Shown: positions 34,884-44,340 of the stretch, one piece after another
How positions within the stretch are numbered: the stretch's first letter is position 1
How the letters are laid out: each line of letters begins with the position of its first letter
From: Desulfuromonadales bacterium
GTDB taxonomy: Bacteria > Desulfobacterota > Desulfuromonadia > Geobacterales > Pseudopelobacteraceae
Reading direction: 5' to 3'
DNA: 49,814 nucleotides
Assembly: GCA_013349325.1 (NCBI GenBank)
Contig: DUZX01000026.1
Location: forward strand, 1-49,814
Program-made: the position numbers and the translations under genes
Notes under the pieces: generated by a model
What the model was told of the DNA's origin: nothing
The model's input: the letters and a program-made list of their open reading frames with translations, nothing else
Database searches by the model: none

Positions 34884-36536
34884 ATGGCAGAACAGATAAA
34901 AAATGAAAAAGGGTCATTGGGTGACATTCTCTTCGCATCACAGATCATCAACCAGGCCGATATTACCGCTGCGCTGGAAGAACAGGTCCGCACCGGCTGC
35001 CGCATCGGCGAGGCGCTGGTCAATCTGGGGATTGTGACCCAGGAGGATATCGACTGGGCGCTCTGCAATCAGCTCGACCTCCCCTATGTCAGATTGAAAC
35101 AGAATATGATCGACCCGGATGCCATCCGTCTGGTGCCGGCGGCCCTGGCCAGAAAATTCAATCTGATACCACTGATAAAAGCCGGTAGCGAGCTGAATAT
35201 CGCCATCGCCGACCCGCTCAACCTGCCGGCACTTGAGGCTGTTACGCTGGTCAGCGGCTGTCAGATCAACCTGTCAGTGGCTCTTCTGCGAGAAATCCGC
35301 GAGATGATTGATGCCTGCTACGGCAGCGCCGGTCAGGAAACGCTCGGCCTCGAATCGCGTTCTTTTGACGCACAGACGCTGGACGCAATCAATGCCGACC
35401 TGAGTGGAGCCCAGCTGCTGGAATACCTGCTGCTCTTCATCATGCAGAACCAGCTTGCGTCACTTTCCCTGCAGCCTCTCGGTGAACGGATCGCGATCAG
35501 TGGGCGACGAAGCGGCGTGACGAGTCAGCTCGGCCATCTGGCGCCCAACTATTATCCCGACATAACCCTTAAAATCCGCAAACGCGCCGGGATCACACCC
35601 AACAGCAACCACTCCTGTGCTGGATTGCTGAGCCTGCTCCAGCATGGTCACGAGCTGCAGTTTCAGGTTGCCATCATGGCCGGAATCGGCGGCGACTACA
35701 TCACGATCCGCCGGCATATTTCGATCGGATTCCCGGATTCTCTCTCTGAACTTAACCTGTCCGATGCCGTCAGAAACAACTTTATCCACCTGGCACGCGC
35801 CCGGCGCGGCATCACCTTTTTCGCTTCGCAGAACACCCTGGAGCGCAACCGCTGCATTGATCTGATGCTGGCTGAAATGGATACCAGCGGCCGAAATATT
35901 ATCATTCTGGGCGAAGGACCGGGAGGAGGTAGCTTTCCACGTATCCATCTGCCGGAGAGTGAGTACGAACGGGGGCGGACGGTGATGGAGGCTCTGGAAC
36001 ATGCACCCGACATTCTGGTGATCGAGAATGCCACCGAAGCTGTTCCGTTCAGTGCCGCCTGCCGGGCAGCCATGCGAGGAACACAGGTACTGGTCGGCCT
36101 TGAGATTCGAGGCACCCGCAACGTGTTGCAGCAGCTGCTGCTCTATCAACAGAAAGGTTATTTCCTGCCGTTTTTTGTGAACGGCCTAATCGTTTTCAGG
36201 GGTATTCAACTGCTCTGTCCGGAATGCCGGTCAGCCTGTACGCCATCAACGGACGAGCTGCTGATCATGAATCTGGAACAGCCGCCGGCGGCCTTTTTCC
36301 GGACCAGCGGCTGTGATGTCTGTGCACAGAGCGGCATCAGCACGCGCAGATTTCTCCTTGATATTCTGCTCTTTGATGACGAATTCCACCGCGTTTTTGA
36401 GCAGTCCCGGGATGTCGATTCATTGGAACAGCACTTACGATCCGCCGGGTACCGGGGAACTGCCGAGGAGGGTTTACAGCTCTTGATGGCCGGATCGGTT
36501 TCACCGGAAGAGTATATCGCTGCGCTGGTACTCTAG
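34884..36536 (+). CDS. Degenerate PilB/GspE-like protein lacking Walker A
   Basis: The protein has 550 aa. The N-terminal MshEN-type domain (about 8-145, SLGDILFASQIIN, IGEALVNLGIVTQEDI) and the PilB-like N2 region (175-285) are well preserved. Where the ATPase P-loop belongs (about 308-320) the sequence reads ARRGITFFASQNT, with no GxxxxGK[ST]. The Walker B region is PDILVIEN instead of a GE-containing motif. The C-terminal cysteines (CPECRSAC, CDVCAQSG) of PilB are kept. It is probably a non-hydrolysing regulatory subunit of a pilus or secretion system. The MshEN part may bind c-di-GMP. ATG 34884 has ggagg. Confidence 0.8.
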   Translation: MAEQIKNEKGSLGDILFASQIINQADITAALEEQVRTGCRIGEALVNLGIVTQEDIDWALCNQLDLPYVRLKQNMIDPDAIRLVPAALARKFNLIPLIKAGSELNIAIADPLNLPALEAVTLVSGCQINLSVALLREIREMIDACYGSAGQETLGLESRSFDAQTLDAINADLSGAQLLEYLLLFIMQNQLASLSLQPLGERIAISGRRSGVTSQLGHLAPNYYPDITLKIRKRAGITPNSNHSCAGLLSLLQHGHELQFQVAIMAGIGGDYITIRRHISIGFPDSLSELNLSDAVRNNFIHLARARRGITFFASQNTLERNRCIDLMLAEMDTSGRNIIILGEGPGGGSFPRIHLPESEYERGRTVMEALEHAPDILVIENATEAVPFSAACRAAMRGTQVLVGLEIRGTRNVLQQLLLYQQKGYFLPFFVNGLIVFRGIQLLCPECRSACTPSTDELLIMNLEQPPAAFFRTSGCDVCAQSGISTRRFLLDILLFDDEFHRVFEQSRDVDSLEQHLRSAGYRGTAEEGLQLLMAGSVSPEEYIAALVL

Positions 36537-36560
36537 TACCTTTTCGAGAGGAGATTTATC

Positions 36561-37628
36561 ATGGCACGTATAGACGCACTCTTTAACATGATGAAGGAAC
36601 AGGGGGCATCCGACCTGCACCTGTCGTCCGGCAATCCTCCCATTTTCCGCCAGCATGGCGAGATGGTGCGGCTCAATTTCAAATCACTGGCTCATGAAGA
36701 GCTGAAGATGATTCTGTTTGAAATCCTGACCGAGAAACAGAAGGCCCACTTCGAAGAGACCAAGGATCTCGACTTCGCCTACGAAGTGGCGGGTCTGGCC
36801 CGTTTTCGCGGCAATATCCTGATGCAGTACCGTGGCATTGCTGCCGTATTCCGCATCATCCCCAGCACGATCCTTTCGGCTGATGAACTGGGACTGCCGA
36901 AGGGTGTCCGCCGCATGACCAACTTCAAGAAAGGGCTGGTGCTGGTAACCGGGCCGACCGGTTCGGGCAAGTCCACGACGCTGGCCGGCATGATCGACCT
37001 GATCAACTCCACTCGCCGTGAGCACATCCTGACCTTCGAAGATCCGCTGGAGTTCATTCACCAGAACAAGATGTCGCTGGTCAACCAGCGCCAGATCGGC
37101 GAACATACTGAGAGCTTTGCCACAGCGCTGCGGGCGGCGCTGCGCGAGGATCCGGATATCATCCTGGTCGGGGAAATGCGCGACCTGATCACGATTCAGC
37201 TGGCCATGAGCGCCGCCGAGACCGGGCATCTGGTGTTCGGCACGCTGCACACCAGCACCGCCGCCAAGACCATCGACCGTATAATCGACGTATTCCCGAC
37301 CGATCAGCAGGAGCAGGTACGGGCCATGCTTTCAGAGTCGTTGAAAGGGGTTATCTGCCAGCAGCTGCTGAAAACCGCCGATGGCAAAGGGAGGGTCGCT
37401 GCCCTGGAGATCATGCTCGGCAGTCCGGCCATTGGAAATCTGATTCGCGAAGGAAAGACCTATCAGATTCCGTCCATCATGCAGACCGCCAAAAAGGATG
37501 GTATGCAGCTGTTGGACCAGCATCTGCTGGATCTGCTCAAGACAAAAAAAGTCAACCCGGAAGAGGCCTATCGCTGCGCCGTTGACAAGAAACAGTTTGA
37601 GCAGTATCTGCCGACGGTGTCGGCATGA
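36561..37628 (+). CDS. pilT: Type IV pilus retraction ATPase PilT
   Basis: PilT is a hexameric cytoplasmic ATPase that depolymerises pili for twitching and uptake. The protein has 355 aa. Walker A GPTGSGKSTT begins at residue 131. The Asp box TFEDPLEF, Walker B DPDIILVGEMRD and His box GTLHTSTAAKT are intact. It follows the degenerate PilB paralogue by 24 bases with a gagagga ribosome site. Its stop overlaps the cytochrome gene start by ATGA. Confidence 0.95.
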   Translation: MARIDALFNMMKEQGASDLHLSSGNPPIFRQHGEMVRLNFKSLAHEELKMILFEILTEKQKAHFEETKDLDFAYEVAGLARFRGNILMQYRGIAAVFRIIPSTILSADELGLPKGVRRMTNFKKGLVLVTGPTGSGKSTTLAGMIDLINSTRREHILTFEDPLEFIHQNKMSLVNQRQIGEHTESFATALRAALREDPDIILVGEMRDLITIQLAMSAAETGHLVFGTLHTSTAAKTIDRIIDVFPTDQQEQVRAMLSESLKGVICQQLLKTADGKGRVAALEIMLGSPAIGNLIREGKTYQIPSIMQTAKKDGMQLLDQHLLDLLKTKKVNPEEAYRCAVDKKQFEQYLPTVSA

Positions 37629-37996
37629 AACGTATGGTCATCAGAGCAGGTAGTGTGCTCGCCATAACCGCCGGATGCCTGATCGGCTGCTCCAAGGAAG
37701 CCCCTCGTTCACCGGTCACGCCGGTGACGTCGTCGAATCAGGCAGGTGAGATACCAAACGGCGAGCAGCTCTTTAAACAGTTCTGCAGCAGCTGCCATCC
37801 CGACGGCGGCAACGTTTCAGATCCGGATAGATCGCTGCGCGGCTCCGCCCTGCAGAAAAATCATATTGCCAAACCGGATGACATTGTCAGAATCATGCGT
37901 AAACCGCAGTCCCGCATGATCAGGTTTGATGAGTCGACCATATCAGACAGGGATGCCCGCGCACTTGCCGAATATGTGCTGAAAGCTTTCAGGTAA
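37625..37996 (+). CDS. Monohaem c-type cytochrome lipoprotein
   Basis: The protein has 123 aa. The lipobox TAGCLIGC places a lipidated Cys at 22. A short low-complexity linker leads to one haem site, CSSCH (54-58), and a likely axial Met98 in SRMIRF. The size fits a small class I cytochrome of the c6/c553 type. It would be anchored in a membrane facing the periplasm and carry single electrons. The start overlaps pilT by ATGA, and the 3' end overlaps the convergent aroQ by 8 bases. Confidence 0.88.
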   Translation: MKRMVIRAGSVLAITAGCLIGCSKEAPRSPVTPVTSSNQAGEIPNGEQLFKQFCSSCHPDGGNVSDPDRSLRGSALQKNHIAKPDDIVRIMRKPQSRMIRFDESTISDRDARALAEYVLKAFR

Positions 37997-38426
37997 GCGC
38001 AGCTACAGCCGCCCTCAGCCCCAGCAGATAGCTGGTAACGCCGAATCCGCTGATCTGGCCGGTTGCGATGGCAGCAAAAACGGAGTGATGGCGAAACTGC
38101 TCCCTGGCATGGATGTTGGACATATGAACCTCGATGACCGGGCCGGTAAAAATAGCCAGGGCATCACGCAGACCGTAGCTGTAGTGGGTCCAGGCACCGG
38201 CGTTGATGATGATGGCATCAACGTTGTCGTTGAAGGCCTGATGAATCCTTTCGCACATCTCACCCTCATGATTGCTCTGAAAGCTGGTCAGCTCAACACC
38301 CAGCTCTTCCGCCAGCGACTGCATTTTCGCATCGATCTCGTCCAGCGTATTCGTCCCGTACTGGGCCGGATCCCTCTTCCCGAACATGTTAAGATTTATT
38401 CCGTGCAGCACAAGAACTGTTTTCAT
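37989..38426 (-). CDS. aroQ: 3-dehydroquinate dehydratase, type II
   Basis: AroQ converts 3-dehydroquinate to 3-dehydroshikimate in aromatic amino-acid synthesis. The protein has 145 aa, the usual size. Motifs are VLVLHGINLNMFGKRDP with the catalytic Tyr23, FQSNHEGEM, INAGAWTHYS and EVHMSNIHAREQFRHHS. ATG 38426 has a ggggga ribosome site. The longer frame from 38495 is not supported. Confidence 0.95.
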   Translation of the reverse strand: MKTVLVLHGINLNMFGKRDPAQYGTNTLDEIDAKMQSLAEELGVELTSFQSNHEGEMCERIHQAFNDNVDAIIINAGAWTHYSYGLRDALAIFTGPVIEVHMSNIHAREQFRHHSVFAAIATGQISGFGVTSYLLGLRAAVAALT

Positions 38427-38544
38427 ACCATTCCCCCGGACGTTGATGTACGTTGTGTAGATGCGGTCACGACGGTGACTGCCAGTGCGGTACACTGTAT
38501 ATCAAAGCCGGAGTACAACAGCAAGCTCCGCGAAAAGGCCAACT

Positions 38545-41253
38545 ATGAATGAGATTACGGATAAGATGTGGCACAACCTGCCGGAAGCTGAGGTTGCTAC
38601 TCTGCTTGGCACTTCGCTGGATACGGGGCTGGACAGCGACGAACTGAAACTGCGGCAGGAGCAGTATGGTCCGAACAGCATCACGCAGAAGAAAGGGCGT
38701 CCGGCGATTATCCTGTTTCTGCTGCAGTTCCATCAGCCGCTGGTCTACATACTTGTGGCAGCCGCCGTCGTTACCAGCGCACTGCAGGAATGGGTTGATG
38801 CCGGGGTCATTTTCGGGGTTGTGCTGGTCAATGCCGTGATTGGCTTTATTCAGGAAGCCAAAGCGATCAAGGCCATCGAGGCGTTGTCCCACGCCATGAC
38901 CAGCAGCGCGACGGTTCTGCGCGGCGGCGAGCGGCATCAGGTCCCGGCTATAGAACTGGTGCCGGGCGATATCGTGCTGCTGCAGTCCGGCGACAAGGTC
39001 CCGGCTGACCTGCGCCTCTTGAGCTCGCGTGATCTGCAGATCGACGAATCCGGTCTGACCGGTGAATCGGTGCCGGTGCAGAAGCAGAGCGGCCTGCTGC
39101 CGGGTGACACACAGCTGACTGACCGCATCAATATGGCCTATTCATCGACGCTGATCACCTATGGTATCGGCAGTGGCACCGTCGTTGCGACCGGGAACAG
39201 CACGGAAGTCGGGCGTATAAACGAGCTGATCGCTTCCGCCGATATTCTGGCGACCCCCTTGACCAAAAAAATCGCCCGTTTCAGCGGAATGCTGCTGTAT
39301 ATCATTCTCGGTCTGGCTGCGCTGACCTTTTTCGTCGGAGTGCTACGCGGCAACTCCTGGATGGAGATGTTTATGGCCGTGGTCGCTCTGGCGGTCGGCG
39401 CTATTCCGGAAGGATTGCCTGCCGCCGTAACGATTACGCTGGCCATCGGCGTCAGTAAAATGGCCCGGCGCAACGCAATTATCCGTAAACTTCCGGCCGT
39501 AGAAACTCTGGGTAGCACGACCGTTATCTGCTCCGACAAGACCGGAACCCTGACACGCAACCAGATGACCGTACAGGAACTCTTCGCTGGCGGAGAGCTG
39601 TTTCAGGTTTCCGGCAGCGGTTATACGCCGGAGGGAGATTTCAGCCGTGAGGATGCAATTATAGTCCCGAATGAGTTTCCGGCGCTTCGGGAATGCCTGA
39701 CAGCAGGCCTCCTCTGTAACGACGCCACACTGATGAGGACTAAAGGGGAGTGGCAGATTGCAGGAGACCCGACCGAAGCAGCGCTGGTGGTTGCCGGTGG
39801 CAAGGCCGGAATTGAGCAGAAGCAACTGGTGTCAGAGCTTCCGCGTCTTGATGCGATTCCGTTTGAATCCGAGTATCAGTATATGGCAACCCTGCATGGT
39901 ACCTCCGGACGTCAGGTTGTCTATCTGAAAGGCGCCATCGAACGCATTGTCGAACGCTGCAGCCTGGCCCTCTCCTCTACGGGAGAAGTGATCCCTCTGG
40001 ATGGACAAGCCTGCCATCTGACCGCCTCGCAGATGGCTGAGAAGGGCTTGCGTGTGCTGGCCTTTGCCCGTATCGAGCGGGAGATTTCTCCTGCTGCTCT
40101 GGAGCATGACCATGTTGCCGGCGGACTGACGTTTCTCGGCCTGCAGGGGATGATAGATCCGCCCAGAAATGAGGCCGTCACGGCGGTGCACGTCTGTCAG
40201 GGTGCAGGAATCCGGGTAAAAATGATCACCGGTGATCATGCCATAACCGCCACGGCTATTGCACGCCAGATCGGACTGATCGGCGCAGCTAGCGCAGCTG
40301 ATCAACCGTTGACACTGACCGGCACTGATCTGGCCGCACTTGAGGATGAGGAGTTAAGAGACGCCGCCTGGCGCTGCGTTGTTTTTGCCCGCGTGGCGCC
40401 GGAGCAGAAGCTGCGCCTGGTTAAGGCGCTACAGGCGACCGGGAATGTCGTCGCCATGACCGGCGACGGGGTCAATGATGCACCGGCGCTACGTCAAGCT
40501 GATATCGGTGTGGCAATGGGGGTTACCGGTACCGAGGTTGCCAAGGAAGCTGCCGACATGCTGCTGACAGATGATAATTTTTCCTCCATTGAAGCTGCGG
40601 TCGAGGAGGGACGTGGTGTCTATGACAACCTGGTCAAATTTATTACCTGGACCCTGCCCACCAATCTCGGCGAAGGGTTGGTGATCATGGCGGCCGTCTT
40701 CGCAGGCGCACAATTACCCATTAATCCGGTACAGATCCTCTGGATCAACATGACGACGGCCGTGCTGCTGGGGCTGATGCTGGCCTTTGAACCCAAGGAA
40801 CCCGGAATCATGCAGCGGCCGCCGCTCGACCCTCACAAGCCGCTTTTAACCAGAGAGCTGGTCATGCGAATCGGTCTGGTCGGATTACTGCTGCTGGCCG
40901 GTTCGTTCGGACTCTTTGAATGGGAGCTGCGGCACGGCAGCACTCTTGCAGCTGCACGCACGTGTGCGGTCAACGTGTTTGTCTTCGGTGAAATCGCCTA
41001 TCTATTCAACTGCCGCTCACTGCGTCACTCCATGTTCCGGATCGGCCTGTTCAGCAACCGCTGGGTACTGGGGGGCGTCGCCCTGATGCTGCTGCTACAG
41101 ATACTGTTCACCTATCTTCCGACCATGAATACCGCCTTTGGCAGCCAGGCTATCGGAGGTGTGGAGTGGCTGTTAATTCTATCTTCAGCCCTGATCGTGT
41201 ATATCGTCATCGAGTTTGAAAAATGGATTCGAAACAAAATAAGTACATCATGA
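38545..41253 (+). CDS. P-type cation-transporting ATPase (P2-like)
   Basis: The protein has 902 aa. It has an N-terminal cation ATPase domain, the TGES loop, the phosphorylation site DKTGT (Asp331), MTGDGVNDAPAL and about 10 membrane helices. In helix 4 IPEGLP keeps Glu289. Helix 5 has NLGEG. In helix 6 the stretch WINMTTAV has Asn735 but Ala739 where SERCA has the calcium-binding aspartate. This suggests a cation ATPase of altered specificity rather than a standard Ca2+ pump. The ribosome site aaagg is before ATG 38545. Its stop overlaps the next gene. Confidence 0.9.
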   Translation: MNEITDKMWHNLPEAEVATLLGTSLDTGLDSDELKLRQEQYGPNSITQKKGRPAIILFLLQFHQPLVYILVAAAVVTSALQEWVDAGVIFGVVLVNAVIGFIQEAKAIKAIEALSHAMTSSATVLRGGERHQVPAIELVPGDIVLLQSGDKVPADLRLLSSRDLQIDESGLTGESVPVQKQSGLLPGDTQLTDRINMAYSSTLITYGIGSGTVVATGNSTEVGRINELIASADILATPLTKKIARFSGMLLYIILGLAALTFFVGVLRGNSWMEMFMAVVALAVGAIPEGLPAAVTITLAIGVSKMARRNAIIRKLPAVETLGSTTVICSDKTGTLTRNQMTVQELFAGGELFQVSGSGYTPEGDFSREDAIIVPNEFPALRECLTAGLLCNDATLMRTKGEWQIAGDPTEAALVVAGGKAGIEQKQLVSELPRLDAIPFESEYQYMATLHGTSGRQVVYLKGAIERIVERCSLALSSTGEVIPLDGQACHLTASQMAEKGLRVLAFARIEREISPAALEHDHVAGGLTFLGLQGMIDPPRNEAVTAVHVCQGAGIRVKMITGDHAITATAIARQIGLIGAASAADQPLTLTGTDLAALEDEELRDAAWRCVVFARVAPEQKLRLVKALQATGNVVAMTGDGVNDAPALRQADIGVAMGVTGTEVAKEAADMLLTDDNFSSIEAAVEEGRGVYDNLVKFITWTLPTNLGEGLVIMAAVFAGAQLPINPVQILWINMTTAVLLGLMLAFEPKEPGIMQRPPLDPHKPLLTRELVMRIGLVGLLLLAGSFGLFEWELRHGSTLAAARTCAVNVFVFGEIAYLFNCRSLRHSMFRIGLFSNRWVLGGVALMLLLQILFTYLPTMNTAFGSQAIGGVEWLLILSSALIVYIVIEFEKWIRNKISTS

Positions 41254-42212
41254 AGACGTTATTTCATTCCGGAATGCTCGGCTGTGCGCTGCTGATCATA
41301 TCGGCATGCATGCCACAGGTAAACCTACCCGGAAAACAGATAATGGAACCGAAAATCGGCACAGATCATTTCATCAGCACAGACGGAGTGATACTGCCGC
41401 TCAGGATCTGGCTACCGAAAGATACACCGGTGAAAGCGGTCATAATTGCTCTGCACGGTTTTAACGATTACAGCAACGCCTTTGCCACGACCGGAGAGTA
41501 CCTGAACCGCCATGGTATCGCCTGCTACGCCTATGACCAGCGAGGATTCGGACGCGCTCCTGGACGCGGTCTCTGGTCAGGTAGCACGGCCTACACGGAT
41601 GATCTGACCACCTTTGCACGCGAAATTCGCACACGTCACTGCGGTCTGCCGCTCTATGTCTTGGGCGAGAGCATGGGAGGTGCTGTTACGATTGCTGCCA
41701 TGACCGGTATGAACCCACCGGACGTCGATGGCGTCATTCTGGTGGCACCGGCTGTCTGGGGGCGACAGACCATGCCCTGGTATCAGCGCTGGCTGCTGGC
41801 CGTCAGCTCGCATACCGTTCCACGGATGGAGCTGACCGGCAAAGGGCTGAAAATCTCCCCATCGGACAACCGCGAAATGCTGCGCGCGCTGGGACGCGAT
41901 CCACTCATTATCAAAAGCACCCGCATTGACACGCTGTTCGGTCTCACCAACCTGATGGACGAAGCGCTGTCACGGGCAGAAAAATTGCATCTGCCGGTTC
42001 TGGTTCAATATGGCAGACATGATCAGGTTATCCCCCAGCAGCCGATGCTGCAGATGCTTGCAAAGCAACCGGCAACGTCACGCACCGCTTTCTACGAACA
42101 TGGCTACCACATGCTGCTGCGTGATCTGCAGGCAGAAAAACCGCTGGCCGACATCGCGGCCTGGATTACAGACCATAGCACCCGCTTACCATATGGTTCC
42201 GACACATGGTGA
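41250..42212 (+). CDS. Lipoprotein alpha/beta hydrolase, lysophospholipase-like
   Basis: The protein has 320 aa. A lipobox LLIISAC (Cys20) indicates a membrane-attached lipoprotein. The serine hydrolase fold has LHGFNDYSNAF, DQRGFG, the nucleophile GESMGG (Ser141), Asp258 in YGRHDQVIP and His287 in EHGYHML. This matches the Hydrolase_4/monoglyceride lipase group, and the substrate could be a lysophospholipid or monoacylglycerol. The ATG overlaps the P-type ATPase stop by ATGA. Confidence 0.85.
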   Translation: MKTLFHSGMLGCALLIISACMPQVNLPGKQIMEPKIGTDHFISTDGVILPLRIWLPKDTPVKAVIIALHGFNDYSNAFATTGEYLNRHGIACYAYDQRGFGRAPGRGLWSGSTAYTDDLTTFAREIRTRHCGLPLYVLGESMGGAVTIAAMTGMNPPDVDGVILVAPAVWGRQTMPWYQRWLLAVSSHTVPRMELTGKGLKISPSDNREMLRALGRDPLIIKSTRIDTLFGLTNLMDEALSRAEKLHLPVLVQYGRHDQVIPQQPMLQMLAKQPATSRTAFYEHGYHMLLRDLQAEKPLADIAAWITDHSTRLPYGSDTW

Positions 42213-42300
42213 CCTCCTTAATGAAATCATTGACGTAACGGTTACTGCGGATGTATGTAGTAGTCGCGAGCTACTAACAGGCTGGTGTATGAGGTGATAT

Positions 42301-43758
42301 GTGACGAACCAGGGAATTCTTGTCCGGGTTTTGGGAGACTATGGCCCCTTTTCCACTATGGGAAAGAGCATCGGCTATCTGGTCACTATCGGTGACAGCA
42401 GCTTTCTGGTCGATTGCGGCTCGCCGCTCTTTCAGCAGATCGGCGGACATGGACTCAAGTCCATCAAGGGGGTCATCATTACTCATTGCCACGATGACCA
42501 CAAACGCTGGTTTTCCGACCTCTCACTCTTCAACATGTACGCACCTGACATTCAACACAAACTGCCTGTTTTTTCCTCCGAATCAATCAACGCCGGACTG
42601 CAGACCGCCTCCGGACCGGCACTCAATACCAGCCTCAGCTTTGACTCCAAGATGGTCGTCGATCTTGATTATGCCGATTATATCGATTTCAAGCCGCTTG
42701 GCCCCCGGGCAAAGTTCCGGATTGCCCGCCAGCCAAACGCTTTCGGAGGCTTTACGCTGGCAGTTCTTGATTTGCTCGGGGAGAGAGTCGGCCCGGAACA
42801 GGCTAAAATCGTCGTCAGCTCCAAAAACGAATCGCCGAGACTGCTCTTTAAGGACCACTGTTACGGAGAATGGGTTGAGCCGGAACAGTTCTACCCCTTT
42901 TCGTCAACAACTTTCTACGAAGAGAACGGCAATATTCTGTCTGACCCGGCCGGATTTACCATCGAAGCGATCAATGCACCGGTCTGGCATGGTGTGCCAA
43001 GTATTGGCCTAAGATTCACCACTGCCAACGAGTCGCTCGTATTCAGTGGTGATACGGCCCACGACACCGAGCTCTGGAAGGTGCTGCACAGCGAAAAACG
43101 CTCACAGCGACTATCCGGCACGCGTGAAGAATTTGAAGCCGCCTCAATTTTATACGGCAACATCAATGACTACATCGAGCGGGCCTGGAGCAGCGAACGT
43201 TACTATGAGGCGCTGGCCGCTTTTAACGATGCCATCGTCATTCACGATATCGCAACGCGCAGAAGTGTTGTACATACCGATTATCGCCGACTGGAACATA
43301 CGGTACTGAAAAAAGGGAAAACCATCCTCACGCACAGCCCGGACAAAATGACTTCGGAATGGCCGCTCAGTAAGGCTGAAAAGTCGTTTCTGATTCATGG
43401 TTCAACTTTCAGCGAGGTAGTCGGTGACCGGCTCTTGCCGATGAATGCGGCTGTCTATCACAAAGAAGAGGGCAACTATTTTGTTGGCTACCGCAACCCG
43501 GAGGGTGCAGTCACCCTGTATGAAAATGACGGCATTCTCAATCTGGGCGGGCAGTGGGAATGGCAAAACGGAACGGAGCTGTATAACGTAGATCTTTATG
43601 AAGATGTCGGCGGTACATACCTGCCGCTGCGGGACAACCAGGAGGGCACCAGCTACGTGCCACGCGCTGATGGCACTGTCGAACGGGTAATCCGCGACGA
43701 ATGTGGTTCACGGGGTATCGTCGTGAAGGATCTGCGTGCAGAGCTGTTTAACAGGTGA
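42301..43758 (+). CDS. Metallo-beta-lactamase-fold protein
   Basis: The protein has 485 aa starting at GTG 42301 with a gaggtga ribosome site. The metal motif THCHDDH (61-67) begins a binuclear site, and later ligands are likely in APVWHGVPS and FSGDTAHD. The C-terminal 130 residues (from about 355) have a repeating GxxTLYENDGILN pattern unlike the usual fold. A TTGACG...TATGTA pair (42230-42259) and a TAGTAG/CTACTA hairpin lie upstream. It might be a phosphodiesterase or hydrolase; the substrate is unknown. It sits just before ispF but need not be in its pathway. Confidence 0.75.
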   Translation: MTNQGILVRVLGDYGPFSTMGKSIGYLVTIGDSSFLVDCGSPLFQQIGGHGLKSIKGVIITHCHDDHKRWFSDLSLFNMYAPDIQHKLPVFSSESINAGLQTASGPALNTSLSFDSKMVVDLDYADYIDFKPLGPRAKFRIARQPNAFGGFTLAVLDLLGERVGPEQAKIVVSSKNESPRLLFKDHCYGEWVEPEQFYPFSSTTFYEENGNILSDPAGFTIEAINAPVWHGVPSIGLRFTTANESLVFSGDTAHDTELWKVLHSEKRSQRLSGTREEFEAASILYGNINDYIERAWSSERYYEALAAFNDAIVIHDIATRRSVVHTDYRRLEHTVLKKGKTILTHSPDKMTSEWPLSKAEKSFLIHGSTFSEVVGDRLLPMNAAVYHKEEGNYFVGYRNPEGAVTLYENDGILNLGGQWEWQNGTELYNVDLYEDVGGTYLPLRDNQEGTSYVPRADGTVERVIRDECGSRGIVVKDLRAELFNR

Positions 43759-43773
43759 AAAGGAGTTAGTGCA

Positions 43774-44244
43774 ATGCGGATAGGACATGGCTATGACGTT
43801 CACCGATTGGTGGAGGGAAGAAAACTGATTATGGGAGGGGTTGATATCCCCTGGGAAAAGGGTCTCTTGGGGCATTCCGATGCCGATGTACTGCTGCACG
43901 CCATCGCAGATGGTATTCTGGGTGCCATAGGTGAAGGGGATATCGGTCGGCATTTTCCGGACAATGATCCAGCCTACAAAGGGGCTGACAGTCTGAAACT
44001 GCTGGCGCACGTTATGAACCTGGCTAAGCAGCGCGGCTATCGCCTCGGCAATCTGGACGCCACCATCATCGCCCAGCTGCCGAAGATGGCGCCGCACATC
44101 CAGAACATGCGGCAGAATATTGCAACCGTACTGAATGCGGAGATAAGCCAGGTTAATGTTAAGGCGACTACCGAGGAAGGACTTGGCTTCAGTGGCTCAG
44201 GAGAAGGTATAGCGGCCCATGCGGTCGTTTTGATGATGACATAA
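43774..44244 (+). CDS. ispF: 2-C-methyl-D-erythritol 2,4-cyclodiphosphate synthase
   Basis: IspF makes the cyclic diphosphate intermediate of the MEP isoprenoid pathway. The protein has 156 aa. Zinc ligands are in GHGYDVHR (Asp8, His10) and [25 protein letters not shown] and [15 protein letters not shown] are the other signatures. ATG 43774 has aaggag upstream. IspD, often adjacent or fused, is not here. Confidence 0.97.
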   Translation: MRIGHGYDVHRLVEGRKLIMGGVDIPWEKGLLGHSDADVLLHAIADGILGAIGEGDIGRHFPDNDPAYKGADSLKLLAHVMNLAKQRGYRLGNLDATIIAQLPKMAPHIQNMRQNIATVLNAEISQVNVKATTEEGLGFSGSGEGIAAHAVVLMMT

Positions 44245-44257
44245 TACCATTTGTTTT

Positions 44258-44340
44258 GTAGGGGCGTATGGCATACGCCCTGGTGGAAATATCAACAATA
44301 TTCGACTAATACAGCAAGGGCGCACGCAATGCGCCCCTAC
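44258..44340. repeat. 83-bp double-hairpin repeat between ispF and cbpA
   Basis: The two ends are inverted, about 75 percent identical copies of a 23-bp unit beginning GTAGGGGCG and ending CGCCC. Each end is also a hairpin itself (GGCGTATG-g-CATACGCC and GGGCGCA-cgcaa-TGCGCCC). Similar units are common REP/MITE-like elements in many bacteria. It lies at the convergent ends of two genes and may act as a terminator. The cbpA stop codon TAG (44337-44339) lies in its right end. Confidence 0.65.
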
